A stretch of 64,000 nucleotides of DNA from contig NZ_WBKF01000001.1 in NCBI RefSeq assembly GCF_008831235.1, positions 310,001-374,000 on the forward strand. Reading direction: 5' to 3'. Position 1 is the stretch's first letter, and each line of letters begins with the position of its first letter. The position numbers and the translations under genes are program-made. The notes beneath the pieces were generated by a model. That model saw only the letters and a list, made by a program, of their open reading frames with translations, was not told the origin of the DNA and searched no databases. Below are positions 42,345 to 51,325 of the stretch, in pieces. This DNA is from Pseudoclavibacter sp. CFCC 11306 (GTDB taxonomy: Bacteria > Actinomycetota > Actinomycetes > Actinomycetales > Microbacteriaceae).

Positions 42345-43405
42345 GCTTCGTCCGCAGGCAGTGCCTCGATCCAGCGATCCAGCACGTGTGCTGCCGCACC
42401 TGATTCGATCGACTCGGTCGCGACTTCGAGCTTTGCCGAGAAGCGTTCGAGCATCGACGTCTTCGCTGTCTCTGGATGAAAGAGCAGATCTGCGGCGACC
42501 AGACCGGCTGCTGCATTGAGCAGCACGATGTCGCGCACCGAACCGGTCTCGCCGGCGAGCAGCGCCCGGCCGATCTCGGCATTCTCTTCGGCGTCTCCCC
42601 CGACCAAGTCTTCGAGAACGGCCGGCCTGATGCCGAGCTGTGCCGGGTCGAGTGCGAACTCAGTGATGCCACCTTGTTCGTCGACCTGGCAGAGGCGACT
42701 CGGGCCCGTCGTGGTCAGCTCGTCAAGGCCGTCCTCTCCGCGGAACACGAGACCGACGTCGCCACGAGAGCTCAGCAGTGCGGCGACGAGATCGACCCGA
42801 CCGCGATCGGCGACACCGAGAGCATTGATGCGCGGGCGCGCCGGGTTGCACAGCGGGCCGAGGAAGTTGAACACCGTCGGTACGCCGAGGGCTTTGCGAA
42901 CAGGACCGGCGTGCCGGAAGCCCTGATGGTACCGCTGCGCGAAGGCGAAGCCGATGCCCGCCTGTGCGAAGGCGGCGGCGGTCGCCTCTGGGGTCGCACT
43001 GATGTTCACGCCCAAGGCTTCGAAGAAGTCGGAGGATCCGGAGCGAGAGCTGACCGCGCGGTTGCCGTGTTTGATCACCGGAACGCCAGCTCCGGCGATC
43101 ACGAGGGCGGCCATTGACGAGATGTTGACTGTTCCCGAGCGGTCTCCCCCAGTGCCGACGATGTCGAGCGCGTCCCGCGAGATGTCCAGCGGAACGGCGT
43201 GCGTCAGGATCGAGGAGACGAAGGCAGAGACCTCTTCGAGAGACTCCCCCTTCTGCTTCAGCGCGATGAGGAAGCCGCCGATCGCAGCGGGGTCTGCCGT
43301 CCCGGTCATGATCTGGTCCATGGCCCACCTGGCCTGCACCGTTTCGAGGTCGACGTCGTCGATGAGTCTGGTGAGCAGGATCGGCCATGAGATTTGGGAT
43401 GACAT
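42329..43405 (-). CDS. trpD: Anthranilate phosphoribosyltransferase
   Basis: 358 residues. It joins anthranilate to PRPP in tryptophan synthesis. Motifs are DIVGTGGDRSGTVNIS (~residues 82-97, PRPP site), KHGNRAVSSRSGSSD (~112-126) and the Mg-binding region GEDGLDELTTTG (~232-243). The ATG at 43405 is 8 nt after TACAAT on the minus strand, implying a leaderless mRNA. It is divergent from ctaE. No other trp genes are near, so the pathway is split. The trpD-ctaE neighbourhood is common in actinobacteria. Confidence 0.95.
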   Translation of the reverse strand: MSSQISWPILLTRLIDDVDLETVQARWAMDQIMTGTADPAAIGGFLIALKQKGESLEEVSAFVSSILTHAVPLDISRDALDIVGTGGDRSGTVNISSMAALVIAGAGVPVIKHGNRAVSSRSGSSDFFEALGVNISATPEATAAAFAQAGIGFAFAQRYHQGFRHAGPVRKALGVPTVFNFLGPLCNPARPRINALGVADRGRVDLVAALLSSRGDVGLVFRGEDGLDELTTTGPSRLCQVDEQGGITEFALDPAQLGIRPAVLEDLVGGDAEENAEIGRALLAGETGSVRDIVLLNAAAGLVAADLLFHPETAKTSMLERFSAKLEVATESIESGAAAHVLDRWIEALPADEAQSKN

Positions 43406-43458
43406 GTCTCAAGATTGTACGCCGCAAGACCATTGGCCCGACCGACACTGTGCTGGAT

Positions 43459-43478
43459 TCCGGTGGGAACACACCGGA
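43459..43478. repeat. Inverted repeat between trpD and ctaE
   Basis: TCCGGTG (43459-43465), 6 nt, CACCGGA (43472-43478), perfect 7-bp arms, in the 157-nt divergent region and about 40 bp upstream of the trpD -10. Operator or hairpin candidate. Confidence 0.4.
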
Positions 43479-43562
43479 CGCACTCCGACTCTAGATGAGG
43501 GAATTCTCTCGAACCGCTCCGTTTGGTCAAGACATGGGTGATTCATAGGTCATAATAGAAGC

Positions 43563-44201
43563 GTGTCCAGTACAGCATTAACGAATAAGTCTGCGCAGGC
43601 GAGTGTCAACAGGCCGAGCGCCACAGCCGTAGGTACCATCGTCTGGCTTGCCAGCGAGGTCATGTTCTTTGCGGCCATCTTCGCCGTCTACTTCACCTTG
43701 TGGACGACCTCGACGGGCCAATGGCAAGACGGCATCGCCGTCCTGAACATTCCCTTCGCTGCGGTCAACACCGTGATCCTGGTGCTTTCGTCAGTCACGT
43801 GTCAGTTCGGCGTCTTCGCGGCAGAGCGTCTGCAGCCGCGCAAGACCGGCAAGGGCATTAAGAACTGGGGCGTCGCCGAGTGGTTCTTCCTGAGCTTCGC
43901 TCTGGGTGCCATCTTCGTGACCGGTCAGGTGTTCGAGTACGCGACGCTGTACCACGAGGGTGTGGCCATGTCGACCGACACCTTCTGGTCTGCGTTTTTC
44001 GTCGGCACCGGGTTCCACGCGCTGCACGTCATCGGTGGCCTGATCGCGTTCCTCGTGATCATCGGCCGCACGTACGCGTCGCGCAAGTTCGGCCACCGTG
44101 AGGCGCAGAGCGCCATCGTGGTGTCGTACTACTGGCACTTTGTCGATGTCGTCTGGCTGATTCTGTTCACGGCCGTCTACATCCTTCCGCTCATCGGTTG
44201 A
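43563..44201 (+). CDS. ctaE: Cytochrome c oxidase subunit III
   Basis: 212 residues with five membrane helices. Family features are [21 protein letters not shown] (first helix), [14 protein letters not shown] and [20 protein letters not shown] (last helix, with the conserved H-F-V-D-x-V-W). It is a subunit of the aa3 oxidase, whose catalytic subunits (ctaC, ctaD) are elsewhere. GTG 43563 is 6 nt after CATAAT (43551-43556), a leaderless start. It heads the ctaE-qcrC-qcrA-qcrB operon. Confidence 0.95.
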   Translation: MSSTALTNKSAQASVNRPSATAVGTIVWLASEVMFFAAIFAVYFTLWTTSTGQWQDGIAVLNIPFAAVNTVILVLSSVTCQFGVFAAERLQPRKTGKGIKNWGVAEWFFLSFALGAIFVTGQVFEYATLYHEGVAMSTDTFWSAFFVGTGFHALHVIGGLIAFLVIIGRTYASRKFGHREAQSAIVVSYYWHFVDVVWLILFTAVYILPLIG

Positions 44202-44218
44202 GACTGGAGTTAGCAGGA

Positions 44219-45052
44219 ATGAAGATTCGCAAGAACCATAAGTCCAAGGTGAGCCGCCGCTCCAAGCGTCGCGGACCGCTCGCCACCATCGGTCTGCTCG
44301 CCATCGGTCTCGCTGTGACCGGTGGAGGCTACGCTGCTGTGGCACAGGCCAGCTCGTCGTCGACCGACATCGAGAAGGTGGCCAACACCCAGGAGCAGGT
44401 CGACGAGGGCCAGAAGCTCTTCCAGGCAAACTGCGCCACGTGCCACGGACTCAATCTTCAGGGTTCGGACGCCGGCCCGTCGCTGGTCGGCGTCGGGGCC
44501 GCATCGGTCGACTTCCAGGTCGGCACCGGCCGTATGCCGATGCAGATGCAGGGCCCGCAGGCGCAGGTCAAAGCTCCGCAGTTCACCGACGAACAGATCA
44601 AGGCTCTCGCGGCCTACGTGGCATCGGTCGGCTCCGGCCCGGCCATACCGAGTGACATCGCGAAGCAGGTCGACACCACTGACTCCGAGAAGGTCGCATC
44701 GGGTGCCGAGCTCTTCCGCATCAACTGCGCGATGTGCCATAACGTCGCCGGCGCCGGCGGTGCGCTGACCGAGGGCAAGTACGCGCCCTCGCTGATGGGG
44801 GTCTCTGAGACGCACATCTACGAAGCCATGATCACCGGCCCGCAGAACATGCCGGTGTTCAACGACACCAACCTCTCGCCTGAAGAGAAGGCCGGGATCA
44901 TCTCGTACCTGAAGTACGTCGAGAAGAATCAGTCTCCCGGTGGCGTCGATCTCGGATCGCTCGGTCCGGTGTCTGAGGGGCTGTTCATCTGGATCTTCGG
45001 CATCGGTGCGATTGTCGCATTCACCATCTGGCTTGGTGCACGGGCTGACTGA
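44219..45052 (+). CDS. qcrC: Cytochrome bc complex diheme cytochrome c subunit
   Basis: 277 residues. It has an N-terminal signal anchor (~residues 22-42) after a very basic start (KIRKNHKSKVSRRSKRRG). Two heme c sites are CATCH (~72-76) and CAMCH (~169-173), and a C-terminal helix is FIWIFGIGAIVAFTIWLGA. It is the diheme QcrC of actinobacteria, which passes electrons directly to the aa3 oxidase in a supercomplex. ATG 44219 has GGAG 9 nt upstream. Heme axial Met residues are plausible in MPMQMQ and NMPVF. Confidence 0.97.
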   Translation: MKIRKNHKSKVSRRSKRRGPLATIGLLAIGLAVTGGGYAAVAQASSSSTDIEKVANTQEQVDEGQKLFQANCATCHGLNLQGSDAGPSLVGVGAASVDFQVGTGRMPMQMQGPQAQVKAPQFTDEQIKALAAYVASVGSGPAIPSDIAKQVDTTDSEKVASGAELFRINCAMCHNVAGAGGALTEGKYAPSLMGVSETHIYEAMITGPQNMPVFNDTNLSPEEKAGIISYLKYVEKNQSPGGVDLGSLGPVSEGLFIWIFGIGAIVAFTIWLGARAD

Positions 45053-45066
45053 GCGGAGAGAACACT

Positions 45067-46128
45067 ATGGCAAAGAACAAGGAAGAGACTCCTGTGTCAG
45101 AACACGAGCCACAGAGCACGACGGTAGTGCTCGAACATGGGTTCGAGAACCCGGGCATCGAGCCCCACTCACCCGAGCGCGTCACTGACCGCGACCCGAA
45201 GGCCGCCAAGCGCGCCGAGCGTCAGGTTACCGCTTGGTTCATCGCCTCGGCGGTGGCGAGCGTCATCGCGATCATCGTCTACATCGCCGTGCCGATTAAG
45301 GCCGACGACATGTCGACGGTCCATCCGAACAACCTGTGGCTCGGTCTGTCGATCGGCTTCGCGTTCCTGGCGATCGGCATCGGTGCCGTGCACTTCGCGA
45401 AGCAGCTCATGCCGGCGCACGAGATGGAAGAGGAACGGCACACGCTTCGCTCCTCGGACGAGACTCGTGCAGAGGCCATCGAGATTCTGCAGACGGCAGA
45501 CAAAGAGAGCGGCATCAGCCGTCGTACGGTGCTGCGTCGCTCGCTGATCGGTGCGGCGGTCGTCGCTCCCCTGCCGGGCATCGTCATGCTGCGTGACCTC
45601 GCTCCGGTCAGCCAGGGGCTGGTCAATCCGGCTGAGAAACTGCGCCACACCATCTGGGGCGATCAGGACAGCCTGAAGCTCGTTCGGGATCCGAACGGTC
45701 GCCCGATCAAGGCCTCAGATGTTCAGCTCGGCTCGGCCTTCCACGTGATCCCCGAGAACCTGCTCGAAATCGAGAATCATTCGCAGCGCATCATCGAAAA
45801 GGCCAAGGCGGCCGTGCTGCTCGTCCGTCTGCCCGAGAACGAGATCAAGTCGGGCGCCGAAGACGGATATCACGGCATCCTCGCATACTCAAAGATCTGC
45901 ACGCACGTGGGATGCCCTGTCGCTCTGGTCGAGCAGCACACGCATCATCTGCTCTGCCCGTGCCACCAGTCGACGTTCGACATCGCAGACGGCGCCAAGG
46001 TCGTCTTCGGCCCGGCGAACCGTCCGCTGCCCCAGCTGCCTATCACGGTTGACAGCGAAGGCTATCTGGTGTCGAAGGGTGACTTCCGCGCACCAGTCGG
46101 ACCGAGCTTCTGGGAGATTGAAAAGTGA
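45067..46128 (+). CDS. qcrA: Cytochrome bc complex Rieske iron-sulfur subunit
   Basis: 353 residues. Three membrane helices are in the N-terminal half (~residues 56-76, 92-110 and ~160-180), as in actinobacterial QcrA. The third follows RRTVLRRS, a Tat-like signal. The [2Fe-2S] ligands are CTHVGCP (~278-284) and CPCHQS (~297-302). The protein receives electrons from menaquinol. It overlaps qcrB by 4 nt (GTGA). Its cluster must come from the Suf system. Confidence 0.97.
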   Translation: MAKNKEETPVSEHEPQSTTVVLEHGFENPGIEPHSPERVTDRDPKAAKRAERQVTAWFIASAVASVIAIIVYIAVPIKADDMSTVHPNNLWLGLSIGFAFLAIGIGAVHFAKQLMPAHEMEEERHTLRSSDETRAEAIEILQTADKESGISRRTVLRRSLIGAAVVAPLPGIVMLRDLAPVSQGLVNPAEKLRHTIWGDQDSLKLVRDPNGRPIKASDVQLGSAFHVIPENLLEIENHSQRIIEKAKAAVLLVRLPENEIKSGAEDGYHGILAYSKICTHVGCPVALVEQHTHHLLCPCHQSTFDIADGAKVVFGPANRPLPQLPITVDSEGYLVSKGDFRAPVGPSFWEIEK

Positions 46129-47723
46129 CCACGACAGTGACGACAAAACCCACGACCAAGGCGGGTCGTGCCGCTGACTATCTCGACGAACGCCTCGGCG
46201 TCGCAGGGGTCGTCAAGGAGTTCGGGCGCAAGATCTTTCCCGACCACTGGTCGTTCATGCTCGGCGAGGTGGCGCTGTACAGCTTCGTTGCGCTGCTGAT
46301 CTCCGGAACGTTTCTGACCCTGTTCTTCCAGGCGTCGATGGTCGAGACCACGTACGACGGCTCCTATATCCCGCTGAAGGGCATCCACATGTCCGCGGCC
46401 TATGCCTCGACGCTGGATCTCTCGTTCGACATCCGCGGCGGGCTGCTCATGCGCCAGCTGCACCACTGGTCGGCACTGATGTTCGTCGCGGCAGCGACAC
46501 TGCACATGGCTCGCATCTTCTTCACAGGTGCGTTCCGCAAGCCGCGTGAACTGAACTGGATCGTCGGTGTGCTGCTCTGGGTGCTCGGCATGGGAGCCGG
46601 GTTCACCGGCTACTCACTTCCTGACGATCTGCTTTCGGGCAACGGTCTGCGCATCATCGACGGTCTGATGAAGGGGCTCCCCCTCATCGGCACCTGGCTC
46701 TCGTTCCTGTTCTTCGGCAACGAGTTCCCCGGCACCGACCTGATCAACCGTCTGTACATGCTGCACATCATGTTGATCCCTGCGCTGATCATCCTGTTGA
46801 TCGCCGTGCACCTGCTGATGGTGGTTCTGCACAAGCACACGCATTACCCGAACCCCGGTGCCCGTGAGACGAACGTCGTCGGCTACCCGGTGCTCCCGGT
46901 GTACGCAGCCAAGGCCGGCGGCTTCTTCTTCATCGTCTACGGTCTGCTCACAGTGATCGCCGCTACGTTCACGATCAACCCGATCTGGAACTACGGGCCA
47001 TACGATCCGTCGCCAGTCTCGGCAGGCACGCAGCCGGACTGGTACATCGGCTGGGCGGATGGCGCACTGCGACTGATCCCGCCGCACTGGGAATCGGTGA
47101 TCTTCGGCTTCACGTTCTCGTGGAACATCATGGCTCCTGTGGTGCTGCTCGGTGGCTTCATCGCCGTGCTGGTGGCCTACCCCTTCGTTGAGAAGTGGAT
47201 CACCGGAGACGACCGCAACCACAACGTTCTGGATCGCCCGCGCAACGCGCCGACCCGCACGGCGATCGGCGCGGCAGGCATTGCCTTCTACGCGACCATG
47301 TGGGCAGCGGCATCGTCTGACGTGATGAGCGTCTTCTTCCACTGGAATGTGTTTTTGGTCACTCACGTGCTGCAGGCATCGCTGATCCTCGGGCCGATCA
47401 TCGCCTTCATCATCACTCGCCGCGTTGCCTTCGCTCTGCAGCGAAAGGATCGTGATCTGGTTCTGCACGGTGTCGAGACTGGTCATGTCATCCGGTATCC
47501 TCACGGGGAGTTCCAGGAGCTGCACCGTCCTCTCGATGAGTACGAGCGCTGGCGTCTCGTCTCGTTCGAAGAGAACGTTCCGGTGCCGGTTCGCCCGCGC
47601 TCCGACGGCAAGATCTACAACAAGGATCGTCGTCGCTCATGGTTCAGCCGCTTCTTCTTCGAGAGCCGGGTCAAGCCGGTCACTCCGGAGGAGCTTGCTG
47701 CGGCACAGCACGAGCACCACTGA
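46125..47723 (+). CDS. qcrB: Cytochrome bc complex cytochrome b subunit
   Basis: 532 residues from GTG 46125. Membrane helices carry the bis-His heme ligands (RQLHHWSALMF and LHMAR; LIAVHLLMVVLHKHTH). The Qo site PDW in TQPDWYIGWADG replaces the PEW of mitochondrial b. The protein is fused to the C-terminal helices (~340-460) and ends with a hydrophilic tail (~470-532), as usual in actinobacteria. It forms the menaquinol oxidation site. A strong terminator follows. Confidence 0.97.
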   Translation: MTTTVTTKPTTKAGRAADYLDERLGVAGVVKEFGRKIFPDHWSFMLGEVALYSFVALLISGTFLTLFFQASMVETTYDGSYIPLKGIHMSAAYASTLDLSFDIRGGLLMRQLHHWSALMFVAAATLHMARIFFTGAFRKPRELNWIVGVLLWVLGMGAGFTGYSLPDDLLSGNGLRIIDGLMKGLPLIGTWLSFLFFGNEFPGTDLINRLYMLHIMLIPALIILLIAVHLLMVVLHKHTHYPNPGARETNVVGYPVLPVYAAKAGGFFFIVYGLLTVIAATFTINPIWNYGPYDPSPVSAGTQPDWYIGWADGALRLIPPHWESVIFGFTFSWNIMAPVVLLGGFIAVLVAYPFVEKWITGDDRNHNVLDRPRNAPTRTAIGAAGIAFYATMWAAASSDVMSVFFHWNVFLVTHVLQASLILGPIIAFIITRRVAFALQRKDRDLVLHGVETGHVIRYPHGEFQELHRPLDEYERWRLVSFEENVPVPVRPRSDGKIYNKDRRRSWFSRFFFESRVKPVTPEELAAAQHEHH

Positions 47724-47771
47724 TGCTCTGCACCCGTGTGCGGCACGCCCTCATGGCCTGCTGAGCATTCG

Positions 47772-47811
47772 AAGAGGGCCTCGCCATTGTGGCGAGGCCC
47801 TCTTTGTGTCT
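47772..47811 (+). terminator. Strong terminator of the ctaE-qcrCAB operon
   Basis: Perfect 15-bp stem AAGAGGGCCTCGCCA (47772-47786) with its complement (47790-47804), loop TTG, tail TTGTGTCT. It begins 49 nt after the qcrB stop. Confidence 0.92.
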
Positions 47812-47909
47812 CATGGCCTCGGGCGGTAACGGCTTGGGCGGTATCCGCCGCTCTGGGCCGTCAGCCGCGGACTTCCCTGCCGGTCGTCCGCAGACAAGCA
47901 CATCGTTTC

Positions 47910-47936
47910 GTTCGGTACAATCGAACATACCTGTTC
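47910..47936 (+). promoter_or_regulatory. Overlapping inverted repeats upstream of the NiaP-like gene
   Basis: GTTCG (47910-47914), 7 nt, CGAAC (47922-47926); then GAACA (47923-47927), 4 nt, TGTTC (47932-47936). The two repeats share the central GAAC. A -10-like AATACT (47947-47952) lies 7 nt before the ATG at 47960, so the repeats cover the -35 region. Confidence 0.5.
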
Positions 47937-47959
47937 AGACCTGTGCAATACTGTCTTCT

Positions 47960-49369
47960 ATGACAGACACAACCAATAATGACGTGCCGCCGTCGGCGGC
48001 CTCTGCCGGAGCTCCGACGCTCACCCAGCGCTTGGACAGACTTCCCTTCACTCGGGCTCATGCCCACTTGGTCACCTCTTCGGGGATCGGATGGGCGCTC
48101 GATGCTCTCGACGTCGCGCTCATCTCGTACGTGATCGTCGTATTGAAGAGCGAATGGGCTCTCTCTTCGACCGAGCAGAGTTGGATCGTCTCGCTCGGGT
48201 TCATCGGTATGGCCCTGGGCGCAATGCTGGGTGGCAGGCTCGCCGATCGTTTCGGCAGGCGCACGGTGTTCGCGCTGACTCTGCTGATCTTTGGCCTTGG
48301 CGCAGCGCTGAGCGCGTTCGCACCGGTGCTCGCGTTCTTCCTCGTCATGCGCTTCATAGTGGGGCTGGGGCTCGGCGCTGAGCTGCCTGTTGCCAGCACA
48401 TACGTGAGCGAGTTCGCGCCCCCGAGCATCCGCGGTCGCATCATCGTCGTGCTTGAGGCCTTCTGGGCCATCGGCTGGCTGCTTGCAGCGCTGCTCGGCT
48501 ACCTGTTGGTCCCACATGGAGATTGGGGCTGGCGCATCGCCATGCTGATCGGCGCGGTGCCAGCACTCTACGCGGCGTTCGTCCGGTTCGGGCTGCCGGA
48601 GTCGATCCGCTTTCTCGAGACGCGCGGCCGCCATGATGAGGCCGAGCAGATCGTGCGCCGCTTCGAGAATTCGCCAGTGATGTTCCGGGTGCAGGCCGCG
48701 GGTGAGGCTGCTACACTCCCCCCGGCCTCCGCTGAAGGCGCAGACGAAGCCGCGAGCAGAACTGCGACCAGTGGTTTCGGCGGGCTGTGGCGGCGTGGGC
48801 AGGTTCGCAACACCGTCGCGCTGAGTCTGGTCTGGTTCCTGGTGAACTTCTCGTACTACGGGGCCTTCATCTGGATCCCCTCGATTCTCGCAGCACAGGG
48901 ATACGATCTGGTGAAGAGCTTCGGATACACCCTGATCATCACACTGGCGCAGCTGCCCGGCTATGCGGTTGCAGCATGGCTGATCGAGCATTGGGGGCGT
49001 CGCTGGACGCTGGCGTCGTTCCTGATCGGCTCAGCCGTCTCGGCAGTGCTCTTCGGCACAGCCGGCTCGGTGACGGCCATTCTGGTCAGCGGATGTCTGC
49101 TGAGCTTCTTCAATCTGGGCGCCTGGGGCGCGCTCTATGCCATCTCCCCAGAAGTCTTCCCGACTGCACTGCGTGGCACCGGCACCGGGTGGTCGGCGGG
49201 GTTCGGTCGTGTGGCATCCATCATCGCGCCCCTGTTGGTGCCGGTCGTGCTTGCGGCGGCCTGGGGCGGCACCGGAGTGCTCTTCAGCATTTTCGGCGTG
49301 GCATTCGTGCTGGCGGCTCTGTCAGCCCTGCTGCTCGACGAACACATGGGCCAGGCGTTGACCGACTGA
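47960..49369 (+). CDS. MFS transporter, NiaP-like (probable niacin carrier)
   Basis: 469 residues with 12 hydrophobic segments. Loop 2-3 motif GGRLADRFGRRTVF, then GLGLGAELPVASTYVSEFAP and RGRIIVVLEAFWAIGWLLAA, which I recognise from the NiaP nicotinate transporters. A cytoplasmic loop of ~60 residues with Ala/Glu-rich sequence joins the halves (~240-280). ATG 47960 is 7 nt after AATACT, suggesting a leaderless start. Nicotinate or a related aromatic acid is the likely substrate; no NAD-synthesis gene is adjacent. Confidence 0.82.
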   Translation: MTDTTNNDVPPSAASAGAPTLTQRLDRLPFTRAHAHLVTSSGIGWALDALDVALISYVIVVLKSEWALSSTEQSWIVSLGFIGMALGAMLGGRLADRFGRRTVFALTLLIFGLGAALSAFAPVLAFFLVMRFIVGLGLGAELPVASTYVSEFAPPSIRGRIIVVLEAFWAIGWLLAALLGYLLVPHGDWGWRIAMLIGAVPALYAAFVRFGLPESIRFLETRGRHDEAEQIVRRFENSPVMFRVQAAGEAATLPPASAEGADEAASRTATSGFGGLWRRGQVRNTVALSLVWFLVNFSYYGAFIWIPSILAAQGYDLVKSFGYTLIITLAQLPGYAVAAWLIEHWGRRWTLASFLIGSAVSAVLFGTAGSVTAILVSGCLLSFFNLGAWGALYAISPEVFPTALRGTGTGWSAGFGRVASIIAPLLVPVVLAAAWGGTGVLFSIFGVAFVLAALSALLLDEHMGQALTD

Positions 49370-50092
49370 CTCTCCGGCCGTTGCACATGCGCCGACGGAA
49401 CGTGCTGGCCCATGCTCACCGATGCTGTGGTGAGCTATCACCATTGAGGCATGTCAGTCGGGTCATCTAATCTATAGACGTGGTCGACAGCAGTGATGCA
49501 GCGCTCACAGAGGGGTTCCTGCCGTGGAGGGGGCGGCGGGAGCCCCTCATCTGCGTCTGTGGCGCCCTGTGAGCACGCACGCAGCGGGTCCCAGTTATTC
49601 GCGCGGATGACTCGAGCAGAACCAGAACTGCCTGTGACCACAGATGCGGAGTGATCGCATATTCCACGAGACGTACCCTTCAAGCGGAGGCTGAGGAAGG
49701 TGGATCTCCGTGCCGCTTGTTCAGCACCGCGATGAGCAGCCGCTGAGCGCCGGCCGTTCACCGTGCCTGGTGGGTAGGTGCCCTGTTCGTCAGCTGTTGT
49801 CGCCGCAGAGCGGACGTCGTGGGCGTGCTGCGGGACGTCGGCCCAATCGAGCAAGCACTGGCACTGAAATCTGCTCTCCGTTTGCTCTCCGACAGACGAA
49901 GCCACTCCCCTGTGCCCAGGCCTGCGGAGCGCCGCAAGCCAACATGCTCAAGAGCATGAATGACAGAGATGAGAAGCAGTCTGGACCGCAGCATGCACCG
50001 CCGTCAGCGGAAGCATGTGAGCGGTGGGTGGCATGTATGGAATGAGGGCGAAAGGGCGCAAGCTGGCTCTTCGTCCAGCACACGACCTTTTG
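49370..50092. other. Gene-poor region of 723 bp
   Basis: No convincing gene. Open frames on both strands (for example minus 49438-49905, ending near CERCITAVDHVYRLDDP) use rare codons such as TTA and lack ribosome-binding sites. Base composition is lower in G+C than the flanks. It may be decayed accessory DNA. Confidence 0.5.
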
Positions 50093-50479
50093 TCAACGTG
50101 CACTGCCGATATTCCGATCCTGTTCAGCTCCCTGCACCATGAGAGTCACTTCCTCGAGTGAGAGGAACTTTCCGTCAGAGTCCAGTTGTGCGAACACGTA
50201 GACCTCTTGCTCGACGGTTGACTGGTCTCGTTTTGTCACAACGACGCGGTGTCTCTCTGCATAGTGGCTGCCATCGGTGAGCTCGTCCAGCACTTTGACC
50301 TCAGCGTTGCTGGTGATGGCGCGAAGGTGCTTGATGTGCTCAGCGAACTGCTCACGCGTGGTCCAGTCGCCATTGGTGCGCTGGCGGTAGTCGGCATTGA
50401 AGTGACGGTCCAACAGAGTCTCGAGAGGTGTTTGGTGATCGTTGAGGAGGTCGGACAGTGCGAGTGCAAGTGTGGTCAC
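50093..50479 (-). CDS. SnoaL-like (NTF2 superfamily) protein
   Basis: 128 residues. The pattern of a small cone-shaped NTF2 fold is visible: helical start (LALALSDLLNDHQTPLETLLDRHF), then DYRQRTNGDWTTREQFAEHIKHL, then strands (AEVKVLDELTDG, HRVVVTKRDQ, VEQEVYVFAQLDSDGKFLSLEEVTLMV). Such proteins include polyketide cyclases, isomerases and many of unknown role. The predicted start is GTG 50479 with a weak upstream site. Lower GC than nearby housekeeping genes suggests recent acquisition. No partner gene is evident. Confidence 0.7.
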   Translation of the reverse strand: MTTLALALSDLLNDHQTPLETLLDRHFNADYRQRTNGDWTTREQFAEHIKHLRAITSNAEVKVLDELTDGSHYAERHRVVVTKRDQSTVEQEVYVFAQLDSDGKFLSLEEVTLMVQGAEQDRNIGSAR

Positions 50480-50571
50480 GGGATTCTCAATTCAAAGTCG
50501 ATAAAGCGGGCTGCAGTCCTAGTGATAGCACAGATAGCGATCTTGCCCACCCGAAGAGGCATCTATTCGCA

Positions 50572-50829
50572 TCAGAGATGCTTCGCCCAGTCGTCCGGCC
50601 GTACCGCCTCACCGCGCCAGACCGCCCCACCCGACATCGTCTTGCGCAGCTGAACGCGCCAGCCTTCGTCGACCATGACCCGCTGGACGTCCGAGACGCG
50701 GGCAGCGCGCACAGCCCACCGGCCGATCAGCACACCCGAGGTATGAATCTCGATCGTGACTCTGCCGGCGTCGTAGGTTGCTGTCGCTTCGCCCTTCATA
50801 CGGGCCAGTGTGGCACGAGCCGCAGACAC
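50572..50829 (-). CDS. Hypothetical small protein
   Basis: 85 residues from GTG 50829, or 75 from ATG 50799. The sequence alternates in a beta-like way (ATYDAGRVTIEIHTSGVLIG, RVMVDEGWRVQLRKTMSGG) and ends GEAVRPDDWAKHL. I do not recognise a family. Neither start has a clear ribosome-binding site, so this may be a real small gene or a remnant. It lies between the SnoaL-like gene and the tRNA operon. Confidence 0.35.
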   Translation of the reverse strand: MSAARATLARMKGEATATYDAGRVTIEIHTSGVLIGRWAVRAARVSDVQRVMVDEGWRVQLRKTMSGGAVWRGEAVRPDDWAKHL

Positions 50830-51042
50830 ACGTATCCGCCCGCCCGGTGCAAGCCAGGTTGGGCGTTACCGCTGTCTGCATGGCTGTCTCAGCAATGATG
50901 CACACACGACCAGCCGCATCTTCTCCTCATGCGCACGTGAGGAATCCCCGAGTACAGCAGGAAACCTCCGCAGTCGCCTGCACGAGCGAAGCGTGACGCA
51001 GGCCTGCTCTCCGTCTGCTATCCGCGCGTTAACGAAAGAAGA

Positions 51043-51075
51043 CCCGGAACCCCGCGTCTTCCGCGTGATTCCGGG
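51043..51075 (-). terminator. Terminator of the tRNA operon
   Basis: CCCGGAA (51043-51049) pairs with TTCCGGG (51069-51075); an inner CGCG helix may extend it. On the minus strand it is followed by TCTTCTTTC, a U-rich tail, 12 nt after tRNA-Val. Confidence 0.65.
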
Positions 51076-51087
51076 CCTATCCGGTGG

Positions 51088-51161
51088 TGGGCGATAGCAG
51101 ACTTGAACTGCTGACCTCTTCCGTGTCAGGGAAGCGCGCTACCAGACTGCGCCAATCGCCC
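51088..51161 (-). tRNA. tRNA-Val (anticodon GAC)
   Basis: 74 nt. Acceptor GGGCGAT/ATCGCCC, discriminator A. The anticodon stem CTTCC/GGAAG (partial) surrounds loop CTGACAC with anticodon GAC. T-loop GTTCAAG. CCA is not encoded. Last gene of the Gly-Cys-Val operon. Confidence 0.94.
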
Positions 51162-51217
51162 GTACTCGAACCGTCGAGTGCGTATGCCGACTTGCGTCGA
51201 CTCCGGCCGAAGCCGGT

Positions 51218-51291
51218 TGGAGGTGGAGACGGGAGTCGAACCCGCGTATACGGCTTTGCAGGCCGCTGCCTCGCCACTCGGCCACTCCACC
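51218..51291 (-). tRNA. tRNA-Cys (anticodon GCA)
   Basis: 74 nt including CCA. Acceptor GGTGGAG/CTCCACC, discriminator U. The anticodon loop CTGCAAA gives GCA. T-loop GTTCGAC. It is the only tRNA in this window with an encoded CCA end (51218-51220 on the plus strand). Confidence 0.95.
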
Positions 51292-51325
51292 ATGCCAGAC
51301 CACACAGGTTCTCAATGAAGCAGTA

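Noticed and set aside
47923-47936. LexA (SOS) box at GAACATACCTGTTC
   Set aside because: LexA boxes in actinobacteria need GAAC-N4-GTTC; here GAAC and GTTC are 6 nt apart.
49438-49905. Minus-strand 155-codon frame ending in a CERC-containing segment
   Set aside because: It has no ribosome-binding site or plausible start for the C-terminal part, rare codons (TTA), and a repetitive Pro stretch; at best a remnant.
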